Source: Pseudomonadota bacterium (GTDB lineage Bacteria; Pseudomonadota; Gammaproteobacteria; Burkholderiales; Methylophilaceae). Taken from it: a DNA stretch of 64,000 nucleotides. The notes under the pieces are model-generated. The model saw nothing but the letters and a program-made list of their open reading frames with translations, did no database searches and had not been told where the DNA came from. The position numbers and the translations under genes are program-made. The stretch lies in contig JAKQIT010000074.1 in assembly GCA_029556915.1 (NCBI GenBank), positions 433,752 to 497,751 on the forward strand, read 5' to 3'. This document shows positions 26,420-38,449 of this stretch, piece by piece (position 1 is the first letter of the stretch; the number at the start of each line of letters is the position of its first letter).

Positions 26420-27961
26420 TTACTCACCTTTACCAAATAAGGATTCCCACCATTTATCTTTGCTTTGCGGTTTTGATGGTGCGTAAACTTGGCTATTATC
26501 GAGCACGAGCTCTCCACCCAAAAATCGCTGAGCATCGCGCTTGTTCCAGCCGGTGTAGCGCATGAGCGTTTGCATTTCAGTTTGTTGGCGTTGAGGCAAA
26601 TCGGTTTCGTAATAACGGCGTGCAAGTTCTACTGCGCTGCTGTTACTGGCTTTGCAGCTTTGCATGCATGAACGTGCATAGCCTTTGCGCTCAAGCGGGC
26701 TCCAACCATCATCTTCATTGCGGCATTGTTGCGTGCAGCTATAATTGGCGGCTTTTTCACGGCAGGCTTGCACACTACTTTCAAATGGGTTTTGCACCAC
26801 ATAGCGTGTTTGCCAGTTTTCGCGGTCGCTGGTTTGGGTAAACATCAAATCTTCAGGAAAAGTGTTTGGCGTATAGCGCACATGCAAACGTGTGAGCAAG
26901 GCGTTTTGTGCGCCACCGTTATCATCAAACCCATTGTTGAGCCAGAACACGCCTGTTTGACGCAATTCTTCGCGGCTTAATGGCTGGTCTGCACATGGGT
27001 CGCACCAGCCCATATCCCAAAAATACTCTGTAAAAACCACACGATGATGTTCTTTTTTGGCCTGATAATCAAACATGGCCTTATAAAAAGCGTTAAAGTT
27101 ATTTTTAATCGCAGGCGGCAAATTTTCATTGGCGGGTAACTTTACGGTGCGGTAATTGGCACTTTCAACGCGGCCTTTTTTGGTCAGTACGTAGGCAATT
27201 AAATCTTGTGGTTTGTTTGGGTCAGCGTTAATCATGCCTAAACGAATCGGCAACATGAATTTTTCGCTGTCAAAGGCAAATTGTAGCGGACGCAAATACT
27301 GCACGCCGGTGGCAGCCTGCTCTTTTAAATTCACCTTGGCGACAAAAAACTTCATGTTTTGCGCAATGTAAGGTTTAAGCGCGGCTGAAGCACCTTTGGG
27401 CATTTTGTAGCCATTCGTTACCAGCCACGTTTCTAAGCCATCTGACTGCTTAGCTGATAACATCACAATATCGTATTCGCCCACGGTGTAGCTATCTTCC
27501 ACCGTCACGCCCAAGGCTTTATCGCTTTCTTTTTTTTCAGCCATATTCGCGGAGGCAGGTGCTGCCGCATCCATCGCGCGCATTTTTCTTAATTCACCTA
27601 AATACTGCTGGCCGACTGGACAAGGGTCAGGATCAAAATATTCTGCCACACGTGGCGCAGAATAAGCATCTAGCCGATCAAACAAACGTTTATCGCCAAT
27701 GCGCACTTGGCCTTTTTCTAGCACTTGCGGCACAGGCACTACCAGCGCAAAATCATTCAACGGGCCTTTGTAATCATTCAGCATCGAAATCACGCTCCGT
27801 GTGCCATCGCGCACCAAAATTACTTGACTGGCCTCGTTAAATAAATGGGCATCTGCCTTACCCGCAAAAAAGCCGCAAAATGCAGAAGCGCTGCTAGAGA
27901 TGAGTGATAAAAATAGCGTGCAAACTAATAATAAATAGGATTGAAATCGGCTTTGTTGCAT
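26420..27961 (-). CDS. DUF2330 exported protein
   Basis: A 513-residue exported protein (signal peptide to about 27, ending SASA). The first block, FCGFFAGKADAHLFNEASQVILVRDG followed by FALVVPVP, is characteristic of DUF2330. A thioredoxin-like WCDPC motif lies near residue 315, and six Cys cluster in 400-445 (about CREKAANYSC to SCMQSCK), so disulfide or redox chemistry is likely. The function is undescribed. Strong ribosome site AAGGAG. It forms an operon with the RnfD-like gene and diverges from an ECF sigma factor gene. Confidence 0.8.
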   Translation of the reverse strand: MQQSRFQSYLLLVCTLFLSLISSSASAFCGFFAGKADAHLFNEASQVILVRDGTRSVISMLNDYKGPLNDFALVVPVPQVLEKGQVRIGDKRLFDRLDAYSAPRVAEYFDPDPCPVGQQYLGELRKMRAMDAAAPASANMAEKKESDKALGVTVEDSYTVGEYDIVMLSAKQSDGLETWLVTNGYKMPKGASAALKPYIAQNMKFFVAKVNLKEQAATGVQYLRPLQFAFDSEKFMLPIRLGMINADPNKPQDLIAYVLTKKGRVESANYRTVKLPANENLPPAIKNNFNAFYKAMFDYQAKKEHHRVVFTEYFWDMGWCDPCADQPLSREELRQTGVFWLNNGFDDNGGAQNALLTRLHVRYTPNTFPEDLMFTQTSDRENWQTRYVVQNPFESSVQACREKAANYSCTQQCRNEDDGWSPLERKGYARSCMQSCKASNSSAVELARRYYETDLPQRQQTEMQTLMRYTGWNKRDAQRFLGGELVLDNSQVYAPSKPQSKDKWWESLFGKGE

Positions 27962-28109
27962 GGCGTGCTCCTTGTTAATAATGTTAAAAATTGGCTAACA
28001 AGGTGTTACACGTTTGAAATTTGTATATGGGGTTAATCCAAAATTAAAAATATTTTTAACCCTATTCAGATGTGTTGACCGTTTAACACACTAATGCCAC
28101 ACTTGCGAC
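27962..28109. promoter_or_regulatory. Divergent control region with repeated GTGTT-N3-CGTTT
   Basis: The 148-bp gap between the DUF2330 operon and the ECF sigma gene contains the motif GTGTT-N3-CGTTT twice in the same orientation, at 28003-28015 and 28072-28084. They could be ECF promoter elements or activator sites; direction and use are unproven. Confidence 0.35.
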
Positions 28110-28724
28110 ATGCAAGATTTACTCACCGATGAAAGCTTGATGCGGCAATTTTGTGCAGGCAAAGCCCATGCTTTTGAACTGCTTTATGCGCGACATGAAA
28201 AACCACTATACCGCTATGTGCGGCGTGTGTTGGGTAGCAGCATGCAAGCGCAAGTGGATGAAGTGTTTCAGGATACTTGGATGAAGCTGGTCGATGCGCG
28301 CGAGCGCTGGCAAGCAAGTGAAACGGCGAGTTTTAAAACATGGCTTTTCACGCTAGCACATCATCGTGCAGTCGATATTATGCGTAAAAATGGGCGGGAA
28401 GTATCAGCAGATGAAGGTTGGTTAGACGATGACAGTGCAGAAGCGTGGCAGCTTTGGCCAGCCCCAATTGCCGAGCAACCTGAGCAGCAAGCTTTTTGGC
28501 GCAAGGCTGGACAACAATTACTAAACTGCTTAGAAGGGTTGCCGGCGTTGCAACGTGCCGCTTTTTTGCTGCACCATGAGGATAATTTAAGTTTAGATGA
28601 AATGGCTGAATTGTTAAACGCAGAATTTGAAACCGTGAAAAGCCGCTTGCGTTATGCTTTGAGCAAGTTACGCACCTGCATGGGGGCTTATTTGCATCCA
28701 CTCACAGAAAAGGATGCGGGATGA
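28110..28724 (+). CDS. ECF RNA polymerase sigma factor
   Basis: A 204-residue extracytoplasmic-function sigma factor. Region 2 is AFELLYARHEKPLYRYVRRVLG with FQDTWMKLVD and FKTWLFTLAHHRAVDIMRK; region 4 is LPALQRAAFLLHHEDNLSLDEMAELLNAEFETVKSRLRYALSKLR. It overlaps the next gene by four bases, the usual arrangement with an anti-sigma factor. Probable targets are its own operon and the divergent DUF2330/RnfD-like genes. Confidence 0.93.
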   Translation: MQDLLTDESLMRQFCAGKAHAFELLYARHEKPLYRYVRRVLGSSMQAQVDEVFQDTWMKLVDARERWQASETASFKTWLFTLAHHRAVDIMRKNGREVSADEGWLDDDSAEAWQLWPAPIAEQPEQQAFWRKAGQQLLNCLEGLPALQRAAFLLHHEDNLSLDEMAELLNAEFETVKSRLRYALSKLRTCMGAYLHPLTEKDAG

Positions 28725-29950
28725 CCAATAAACCCATACAAGATGCACATCTTAAAAAAGCCTTAGAACATGCGCCAGATACCGATGTGCAAGTACGCCA
28801 GCAAGTGCGTAATACTGTATTAGATTATGCAAAAAAAGCCACGCAACCGCAAAATCATTGGCTAGCAAGTGTTAAAAACTGGCTACTTAAAGATCATTTT
28901 GCCAATGCCCAATGGGCCGGTTTAACAGGCTTAGCCACGGTTATTTTAGTCACAGTATTACTTTTACGTGATCATCCTGAAGAAACCATTTGGACAGCAG
29001 ATACCCCAGCAACTATTTCAGAAAACAGCCCTGCTAGCGCTGTAGTTAATTCGCAAACTGAAGGCGCAATACTACATGAGCCTCCAGCAAACGTTAGCAG
29101 TCAAGTTGCACCTGCCTCTGAAGAAGTTGTATCAGCAAATGCAGACAGTTTGACGACCTCTCAGAGCGCGCCTCTGTCTGATAAAAATATAACTACAATT
29201 CACGCAGAGCCTGAAACTAAAAAGCTTGAGCGTATAGTCAGTAAAGACGCGCAATTAAAAGAAACTACAGCGTCTGACCAAGTTAGCAAAGCGGATGCGC
29301 TTGATTTGGCAAAATCAGCCAGTAAACCGCTAGCAAGCGCAACAACTGAAAGAAAAGCAACTGAAAATGATGTTGCTAAACAAGTAGCCATTGCGGAAAC
29401 GCCCACTGCAATAACGCCAGCAACGCCTGCCGCAGCACCCATCGTTGCCGAGCAAAATTTACCCGCAGCTGAGGCCGCTGATCAATCTGCTTCCAAACCA
29501 ATAAGCAAACCCAAAGCCACATTGCGCGAGCTGACGGATAACAAAGCTGAAGCGGGTGCAACAATCACGCAGCAAGGCAGCGTTAATGCAGCTGATGCAG
29601 ATTTCAATAGCCCATTACATGCCGAGAAGCGCCGCCAAAAACTGAAGGGCAATCTTGAGATTAACAGTGATTTTGCCGAAATTATTTTACTAAAAGGCGG
29701 ACAAGCCATGGCTAAATCAGACACTGAAGCAGGAAATTACCGGCTATTTAAAGTGATAACGCATAGTGAAAATTATGCAAAAAAAGAGGACTGCATTGCT
29801 ACAAAAACGCCAAATGAAAAAATCGATGAACGATCCGGTTTCCCTATAATAAATATTGACGTTTGCACTGCTTCAGCGCAACTGCTCAAAGAAGTAGAAA
29901 TCTACAACAAAACGATGATAGATTGGTATTTTCAATACCAAACTGAATGA
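28721..29950 (+). CDS. Putative membrane anti-sigma factor
   Basis: A 409-residue protein with one membrane helix (about 66-84). The N-terminal cytoplasmic part of about 65 residues could hold the sigma factor. A long Ala/Thr/Lys-rich low-complexity linker (about 95-300) precedes a small C-terminal domain with two Cys (KKEDCIA and NIDVCTA). No zinc-binding HxxxCxxC anti-sigma motif is visible. Assignment rests on the ATGA overlap with the sigma gene and on topology. Confidence 0.6.
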   Translation: MTNKPIQDAHLKKALEHAPDTDVQVRQQVRNTVLDYAKKATQPQNHWLASVKNWLLKDHFANAQWAGLTGLATVILVTVLLLRDHPEETIWTADTPATISENSPASAVVNSQTEGAILHEPPANVSSQVAPASEEVVSANADSLTTSQSAPLSDKNITTIHAEPETKKLERIVSKDAQLKETTASDQVSKADALDLAKSASKPLASATTERKATENDVAKQVAIAETPTAITPATPAAAPIVAEQNLPAAEAADQSASKPISKPKATLRELTDNKAEAGATITQQGSVNAADADFNSPLHAEKRRQKLKGNLEINSDFAEIILLKGGQAMAKSDTEAGNYRLFKVITHSENYAKKEDCIATKTPNEKIDERSGFPIINIDVCTASAQLLKEVEIYNKTMIDWYFQYQTE

Positions 29951-29980
29951 AGTTTCTATTTATTTACACGCTTAAATTAT

Positions 29981-30040
29981 CCCGAGGAATTTTCACTGCC
30001 CTGCAAGCCAGTATCCATGCGGATTCCAGAGCATCAAAAA
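29981..30040 (+). repeat. Interspersed palindromic repeat, copy 7 (core inverted)
   Basis: The core reads forward (CCCTGCAAGCC, AGTATCCATGC, GGATTCCAGAG), but the CCCGAG flank is on the left instead of CTCGGG on the right. The core is therefore inverted relative to its flank. It starts 31 bp after the anti-sigma stop and lies between convergent genes. Confidence 0.82.
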
Positions 30041-30100
30041 CGATATAGTGGCTAAACTATGATATTTGATGAGTCTAAGTTAACCACAAAATCTACATTT

Positions 30101-30394
30101 TTAAGGCTTGCTAGCAGACTCCTCAACTTGCAACACCTGATAAAACACTTCATCTTGTTTCACCATGCCAAGTTCACTTCTCGCGCGCTCTTCTATGGCA
30201 GCTTTGCCACTTTTGAGATCGCGCACTTCGGCATCAAGGGCATCGTTACGAATTTTATCGCGATTATTTTTTTCTTCTTGCTTTGCAATTTGGCTTTTTA
30301 AGTCCCACACGCGCAACCAGCTCCCTTTGCCCAGCCACAATGGATATTGTAGTAAGGCGATGAGGATGACAAATATTAGCGTCAGGGCTTTCAA
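30101..30394 (-). CDS. ftsB: Cell division protein FtsB
   Basis: A 97-residue bitopic protein: one N-terminal helix (about 3-20), then a periplasmic coiled coil ([29 protein letters not shown]) and the [21 protein letters not shown] end typical of FtsB/DivIC. It bridges FtsL and FtsQ in the divisome. The start is TTG, strongly supported by AAGGAG seven to eight bases upstream. Its place after eno is the standard order in proteobacteria. Confidence 0.92.
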   Translation of the reverse strand: MKALTLIFVILIALLQYPLWLGKGSWLRVWDLKSQIAKQEEKNNRDKIRNDALDAEVRDLKSGKAAIEERARSELGMVKQDEVFYQVLQVEESASKP

Positions 30395-30524
30395 AACAAC
30401 TCCTTGAGCGCATTACGGCGTTGTTGCGGTGCTCGCAACCTCGCTGTATCCAAACATACTATCTCGGCTTCTGTGCGCCGCACGCCTTGTACTGCATCCC
30501 AATTCATTGTTTTGATAGTCTAAT

Positions 30525-31820
<1,296 letters not shown>

Positions 31821-31852
31821 CTAATTTTCATCATTATTTTTCACAACAATTT

Positions 31853-32692
31853 TTATAGCGTACTCTCAATAAAACCAGCTTTTTTTACTAATGTATCTAA
31901 ATCCACTAACACTGCCAATAGCTCTTTCATCCTATCAAGCGGCCATGCGTTAGGGCCATCTGACAAAGCTTTTGATGGGTCTGGGTGCGTTTCCATAAAC
32001 ACACCCGCAATTCCACTTGCCACCGCAGCCCGTGCTAACACAGGTACGTGTTCACGTTGCCCACCGCTTTTATCCCCTTGCCCACCAGGTTGTTGTACTG
32101 AGTGCGTGGCATCAAATACCACGGGGCATTTGGTTTCGCGCATAATCGCCAAACCGCGCATATCCGAAACCAAGGTGTTGTAGCCAAATGAAGCACCGCG
32201 TTCACAGACCATGATATTATCCACACCGCCGTTGGCTTCATAAGCTTTTTGCACCACGTTTTTCATATCGCCAGGTGCCATGAATTGGCCTTTTTTGATA
32301 TTCACCGGCTTGCCGGATTTTGCACAAGCAGTAATAAAATCCGTTTGGCGACACAAAAAGGCTGGCGTTTGCAACACATCTACCACCGCCGCCACATGTG
32401 GCACCTGCTCTTCTGTATGCACGTCAGTTAAAATAGGCACGCCGATTTGCGCTCGCACATCATCTAAAATACGTAAGCCTTCTTCCATACCAAAGCCACG
32501 AAAGGTTTTGTTTGAGCTTCGGTTGGCTTTATCGTAGCTGGATTTATAAATAAACGGGATATTAAGCGATGCAGCAATTTCTTTTAACGCTCCAGCGGTA
32601 TCTATCGCCATTTGTTTTGACTCAATCACGCATGGCCCCGCAATTAAAAATAGTGGATGCTCAAGGCCAACATCAAAGTTACATAGTTTCAT
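31853..32692 (-). CDS. kdsA: KDO-8-phosphate synthase
   Basis: Condenses arabinose 5-phosphate and phosphoenolpyruvate to KDO-8-phosphate for lipopolysaccharide. The 279-residue protein has [30 protein letters not shown] and [21 protein letters not shown]. It starts three bases after the pyrG stop, so translation is probably coupled. Confidence 0.98.
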   Translation of the reverse strand: MKLCNFDVGLEHPLFLIAGPCVIESKQMAIDTAGALKEIAASLNIPFIYKSSYDKANRSSNKTFRGFGMEEGLRILDDVRAQIGVPILTDVHTEEQVPHVAAVVDVLQTPAFLCRQTDFITACAKSGKPVNIKKGQFMAPGDMKNVVQKAYEANGGVDNIMVCERGASFGYNTLVSDMRGLAIMRETKCPVVFDATHSVQQPGGQGDKSGGQREHVPVLARAAVASGIAGVFMETHPDPSKALSDGPNAWPLDRMKELLAVLVDLDTLVKKAGFIESTL

Positions 32693-32695
32693 GAT

Positions 32696-34333
<1,638 letters not shown>

Positions 34334-34435
34334 TTATAAGATTTGTTGCAGACGGGAGGAAATTTTACCTTAAAGGCAGTACAATCACCAGTAAAATCAC
34401 AAGTCAAAACAGCATTATCTGTACTTTAAATTTAA

Positions 34436-34783
34436 GTGAAATTGAGAGTAACCATTTTGAAAAATACTAATATTCATTGGGAAGCCGTTGAAGCGGATCC
34501 AAGATTTCAGCAGCTACATCGAGATAAAAATAAATTTTTGTGGCGCATGATGTTGTTTGCGTTGGTTTTTTACTTTCTACTTCCAATCAGCACCGCTTAT
34601 TTTCAAGATATTTCTAGAGTAAAAGTGTGGGGTGTCATTAACTTGGGTTTGGTTTTTGCACTTTCACAATTTGTTGTTGCTTGGCTAATCGCGATTATTT
34701 ATGCCAAGCGCGCCAATGCTGAGTTTGATGCGCGTGCGCAAGCCTTAGTCAAAGATGCACACAATATTAAAGGCGTATTATGA
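34436..34783 (+). CDS. DUF485 membrane protein (ActP partner)
   Basis: A small membrane protein of up to 115 residues with two helices (about 38-58 and 72-95) and the DUF485 block DPRFQQLHRDKNKFLWRMM. DUF485 genes typically precede acetate/solute symporter genes, as here with a four-base overlap. GTG at 34436 is the listed start; TTG at 34457 has a better ribosome site (GAGAG, eight bases upstream) and would give 108 residues. Confidence 0.85.
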   Translation: MKLRVTILKNTNIHWEAVEADPRFQQLHRDKNKFLWRMMLFALVFYFLLPISTAYFQDISRVKVWGVINLGLVFALSQFVVAWLIAIIYAKRANAEFDARAQALVKDAHNIKGVL

Positions 34784-36621
34784 AAAAAATAATAGCCGCG
34801 TTAACTTTGCTGCAAGCCTCACCAGCGCTTGCTGCGGGCGCAGTTGCAAGTGAATACCGCTGGCTCACTTTTATCATTTTTAGCAGTATTATTGCACTCA
34901 CCATGTTAATTACTTGGTGGGCAAGCAAACGGGTGAAATCGACCAAAGACTTTTACGCGGCTGGGAACAGCATTAGCGGTTTGCAAAACGGCTGGGCGAT
35001 TGCGGGCGATTATCTATCTGCCGCGTCTTTTTTGGGCATTGCTGGTTTAATTTCGCTCTATGGTTACGATGGCTTTATGTATTCCGTTGGTTTTCTGATG
35101 GGGTATATTGCAGTGTTATTGGTCATTGCCGAACCTTGCCGAAACATCGGCAAATATACCCTTGGCGATATTTTAGCATTTCGCAACGACCCTAAAAAAG
35201 CGCGCATGATTGCCGCGCTTTCTACCATTACCGTCTCCATTTTTTACCTCACCGCGCAAATGGTGGGTGGTGGTGTGTTAGTAAAAACACTGATTGGCAT
35301 TGATTATGAAGTGAGTGTGATTGCTGTTGGCACGCTGATGTTGGCTTATGTGGTATTTGGCGGCATGGTTGCTACCACTTATGTACAAATCGTCAAAGCA
35401 GTTTTATTGGTGATTGCTTCACTGGTCTTGGTGACTTTGGTGTGGCTACCTTACGGCTTTAGCTTACCTGCATTTTTGCAAGCGGTGGTTGATGACCCCA
35501 AAGTGCAAGCGCAAGTGGCTAAATTATTGGGCAATACGGCCAGCAGCATGAGTACCCAAGAACTCGGCCAACGCTTTTTAGAACCCGGTTTATTTTTAAA
35601 AGACCCTATCGACCAAATCAGCCTCGGCATGGCGCTGGTGTTTGGCACTGCAGGCTTGCCGCATATTTTAATGCGCTTTTTTACCGTGCCCAATGCGCAA
35701 GAAGCGCGAAAATCTGTGGTGTGGGCAATGGCGATTATTGGCGGTTTTTATGTGCTCACGCTGTTTTTAGGCTTTGGCGCGGCCATGCACGTTGGCCCAG
35801 AGACGATTGGCAGCATTGATAAAGGTGGCAACATGGCGGCACCGTTGCTGGCGCAGCATTTGGGTGGCGGTGAAAACTCACTCATGGGCAATTTTATGCT
35901 GGCTTTTGTGGCGGCAGTGGCCTTTGCCACTATTGTTGCGGTGGTGGCAGGGTTGGTGCTAGCCTCAGCAAGTGCCATTGCGCATGATTTATACGTGAAT
36001 GTGCTTAAAGATGGCAAAGCTAGCCAAGCGCAACAAATGAAAGCGGCAAAAATTGCCAGCATTTGCGTTGGTTTGGTGGCGATTTTTATTGGCATTTTAG
36101 CTAAAGGCCAAAATGTTGCCCACTTAGTTGGAATGGCGTTTGCCGTTGCGGCCAGCAGCAACTTACCCGCAATTTTTCTCACGCTATATTGGCGCAAATG
36201 TAACACCACAGGCGTGGTGATGGGCATGCTGATAGGTGCTGGAAGTGCCATTTTATTAGTGCTAGTTTCACCCAATATGACATATCCGCTAAAAGTATTA
36301 GCTGATGCTAACGCCGTGATAGCGAGCGCTCCTGCCGATTTAAGCCAAGCAGATGATGCAGCACTAAAAAAAATCACTAAAGCCAAACAGGATATTGCTA
36401 AATACCAAGGCACTTCTAATAATCAACCCTTGACCAGCATGATGGGCTTAGAAAAACCGTTATTTCCACTCAAAAACCCTGGCATTATCTCGATTCCTCT
36501 TGGTTTTTTGATGGTGATTTTGTTTAGCCTACTCACGCGCGATAAACGCGCTGAATACTTGTGGGAAGAACTGTATGTGCGGCAAAACACAGGGTTGCAT
36601 GTAGAAGATGTTTCGCACTAG
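34780..36621 (+). CDS. actP: ActP-type sodium:solute (acetate) symporter
   Basis: A 613-residue member of the sodium:solute symporter family with about 13 helices. Key blocks are DFYAAGNSISGLQNGWAIAGDYLSAASFLG, GGMVATTYVQIVKAVLL and SNLPAIFLTLYWRKCNTTG. An N-terminal cleavable-like segment is typical of ActP. The insertion at about 505-545 (Ala/Lys-rich) is longer than usual in E. coli ActP (549). Substrate: acetate or another small monocarboxylate. Confidence 0.88.
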   Translation: MKKIIAALTLLQASPALAAGAVASEYRWLTFIIFSSIIALTMLITWWASKRVKSTKDFYAAGNSISGLQNGWAIAGDYLSAASFLGIAGLISLYGYDGFMYSVGFLMGYIAVLLVIAEPCRNIGKYTLGDILAFRNDPKKARMIAALSTITVSIFYLTAQMVGGGVLVKTLIGIDYEVSVIAVGTLMLAYVVFGGMVATTYVQIVKAVLLVIASLVLVTLVWLPYGFSLPAFLQAVVDDPKVQAQVAKLLGNTASSMSTQELGQRFLEPGLFLKDPIDQISLGMALVFGTAGLPHILMRFFTVPNAQEARKSVVWAMAIIGGFYVLTLFLGFGAAMHVGPETIGSIDKGGNMAAPLLAQHLGGGENSLMGNFMLAFVAAVAFATIVAVVAGLVLASASAIAHDLYVNVLKDGKASQAQQMKAAKIASICVGLVAIFIGILAKGQNVAHLVGMAFAVAASSNLPAIFLTLYWRKCNTTGVVMGMLIGAGSAILLVLVSPNMTYPLKVLADANAVIASAPADLSQADDAALKKITKAKQDIAKYQGTSNNQPLTSMMGLEKPLFPLKNPGIISIPLGFLMVILFSLLTRDKRAEYLWEELYVRQNTGLHVEDVSH

Positions 36622-36625
36622 GCAA

Positions 36626-36655
36626 CAAAAAAGCACCCTTACGGATGCTTTTTTA
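36626..36655. terminator. Bidirectional terminator between actP and PEP-CTERM gene
   Basis: The stem AAAAAAGCACCC/GGATGCTTTTTT with a TTAC loop lies between two convergent stop codons and has A and T tracts on both sides. Confidence 0.75.
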
Positions 36656-37492
36656 TTAACCAACGCCAACTGAAAAGTAAGCTTGCTTGCGTCTTGCTGT
36701 AAAGCCCACTAGCGCCAAACCAGCTAACATTAAAGCGTAGGTTTCTGGCTCAGGAACTGCTGCGATGTTGCCATCAGAAAATTGAATGTTCAATACTGAG
36801 TTTGAGCTATTCACACTAGACGTATTGCTAGTAAAAATACTTGGAAATAAATTAACTTTTAATTGGTACTCATGGCCTGCCACAATACTAAATTGTTTAT
36901 CATCTACCAATGAGAAAGGAATAGTTTCGTCAGCTGCGCTAACTACTTGATTATTGAGTGGGCCAGAATTATTTTGACGATGTAGTGCTTCAAAATCTTG
37001 GAATGTGACAGAGGAACTTGTAGTTAAATCATACAATCCGAACGAAACAACCAAATCTTGATAGGACACGCCAGCAGTTGATGCGCTATATTGAATCAGC
37101 CCACTAAAATCATAAGCAACATTTAAAACTGAAGTGTTTGCAACAAATGTGTTAGTTAAACTTGCACCTGGATATACCCCCACACTATTGGTAGCATCAT
37201 CAGGTGTAACAACTACATTAGCTTTAAATTCGTACTCACTTGCATTCGCGTTTGCAAATTCTTGCATGGATACTTGATTAGTAATATTGGCAGCTGCAGC
37301 GCTGACAGTATCCTCACCTACTAGCGGATTCGCTAGTATATTTGAGCTTGGTACGACAGACCCACCACTTATTAAATATCCAGATGCAGTATCAATTTCG
37401 TAAAATTCAGAACTCCAAACAATGGGGGCTGCATGACCCACAGCAGGCACCAGCATTGCAAGCACAGTGGCTGCAACAAACTTACTTTTCAT
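36656..37492 (-). CDS. PEP-CTERM sorted exported protein (1)
   Basis: A 278-residue exported protein with a signal peptide (about 1-21, ending GHA), a beta-rich Ser/Thr/Asn body and a C-terminal PEP-CTERM signal: VPEPETYALMLAGLALVGF then ARRK. Exosortase (XrtA/EpsH) would cut at the PEP motif; no exosortase gene is in the window. Unusually, eight residues (AYFSVGVG) follow the basic cluster. The body is not recognised. AAGGAAG ribosome site. Confidence 0.85.
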   Translation of the reverse strand: MKSKFVAATVLAMLVPAVGHAAPIVWSSEFYEIDTASGYLISGGSVVPSSNILANPLVGEDTVSAAAANITNQVSMQEFANANASEYEFKANVVVTPDDATNSVGVYPGASLTNTFVANTSVLNVAYDFSGLIQYSASTAGVSYQDLVVSFGLYDLTTSSSVTFQDFEALHRQNNSGPLNNQVVSAADETIPFSLVDDKQFSIVAGHEYQLKVNLFPSIFTSNTSSVNSSNSVLNIQFSDGNIAAVPEPETYALMLAGLALVGFTARRKQAYFSVGVG

Positions 37493-37628
37493 AGTATCTT
37501 CCTTATAGTTACCGAAATGTATAGGTTCGCATGCTACCTTAACTTATTAAATTTAGAACACATTTTTTTACAATCTCCTGCCTTCGCGCCTAAATATGTT
37601 GTATTTATCGCAAGATTCTCGCTCAAAA

Positions 37629-38273
37629 TCACTGCGCCCAGCGGCCATATCCTTTAAATTGCTGAAAAACCTCACGCATTTCAGCCTCAGATAAAATATG
37701 CGGCTCACCAAGCTGTAACGTCCGCCAATATTGCTCGCACAGGTTTTCAACTTCTTGCGCCACCGCCAGTGCTTCGTCGCAATCGCGCCCAAGTGCAATC
37801 ATGCCGTGATTTGCTAACAGGCAGGCTTTGCGCTCTTGCAGGGCTAAAAGTGCAACATCAGACAACGCTTGCGAGCCAAATAGAGCATACGGCGCGCAAC
37901 GAATGGTGTCGCCACCCGCCACGGCTATCATGTAATGAAACGGCGGAATATCTTTGTGTAGGCACGCTAGCGTGGTGGCAAACATGCTGTGGGTGTGAAT
38001 CACCGCGTTAATTTCGGGCCGATTTGCCAAAATATCGCGATGAAAGCGCCATTCTGAGGATGGTTTTTTGCCTGCATCTGAATCTGCAATCGTGCCATCT
38101 AAATGCATATTCACCATATCGCTGGCTGACATTTGTTCAACCGACAAGCCTGAAGGTGTGATTAAAAATCCCCCGTCAACACGCACGCTGGCGTTGCCCG
38201 AGGTGCCTTTATTTAAGCCTAAGTTTGCTAATTTTTGGCTGGTATTTAATAGTTTTTCTGCATCAATTTGCAT
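37629..38273 (-). CDS. FucA-type class II aldolase (probable DHAP-shunt aldolase)
   Basis: A 214-residue zinc-dependent class II aldolase. It matches E. coli L-fuculose-1-phosphate aldolase closely by memory: GLNKGTSGNASVR, FLITPSG, PSSEWRFH, HYMIAVAGGDTIRCAPYALFGSQ. Zinc ligands and catalytic Glu are at nearly the FucA positions (Glu74, His93, His95, His156). The neighbouring mtnA suggests its substrate is 5-methylthioribulose- or 5-deoxyribulose-1-phosphate, cleaved to DHAP and an aldehyde. Genome annotators may call it MtnB, the dehydratase of the same superfamily. Confidence 0.8.
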   Translation of the reverse strand: MQIDAEKLLNTSQKLANLGLNKGTSGNASVRVDGGFLITPSGLSVEQMSASDMVNMHLDGTIADSDAGKKPSSEWRFHRDILANRPEINAVIHTHSMFATTLACLHKDIPPFHYMIAVAGGDTIRCAPYALFGSQALSDVALLALQERKACLLANHGMIALGRDCDEALAVAQEVENLCEQYWRTLQLGEPHILSEAEMREVFQQFKGYGRWAQ

Positions 38274-38330
38274 GATGAATTTACTCCATTGTTAAGCCGT
38301 TTTAAACATATGTAAAACACATCAAAATCA

Positions 38331-38402
38331 CACATCTTCTTTTACGATGCTCTGGAAGCCTTATGCAGACTGGCTTGCAGAGGTGCTGTTTTGCTCTCGG
38401 GC
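38331..38402 (-). repeat. Interspersed palindromic repeat, copy 8 (core inverted)
   Basis: CACATCTTCT flank on the left and GCTCTCGGG on the right as in a forward copy, but the core reads GCTCTGGAAGCC, TTATGCAGACT, GGCTTGCAGAGG, which is the reverse orientation. It lies between the aldolase and mtnA genes, 48 bp from the mtnA stop. Confidence 0.85.
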
Positions 38403-38449
38403 GAATTTTAGGGCAATTTTTAGTGCAATTTTGCGCATTTTTTCTGCAG

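Noticed and set aside
26419-26625. 69-codon N-terminal extension of the RnfD-like frame
   Set aside because: It overlaps the DUF2330 coding region and lacks family similarity; the ATG one base after that stop is better.
35748-36413. 221-residue open frame opposite the symporter gene
   Set aside because: It is a shadow of a strongly conserved membrane protein gene; the hydrophobic look comes from the complementary strand.
37629-38273. Calling this gene mtnB
   Set aside because: Residue pattern and zinc ligands follow L-fuculose-phosphate aldolase more closely, and no mtnC or mtnD is near.
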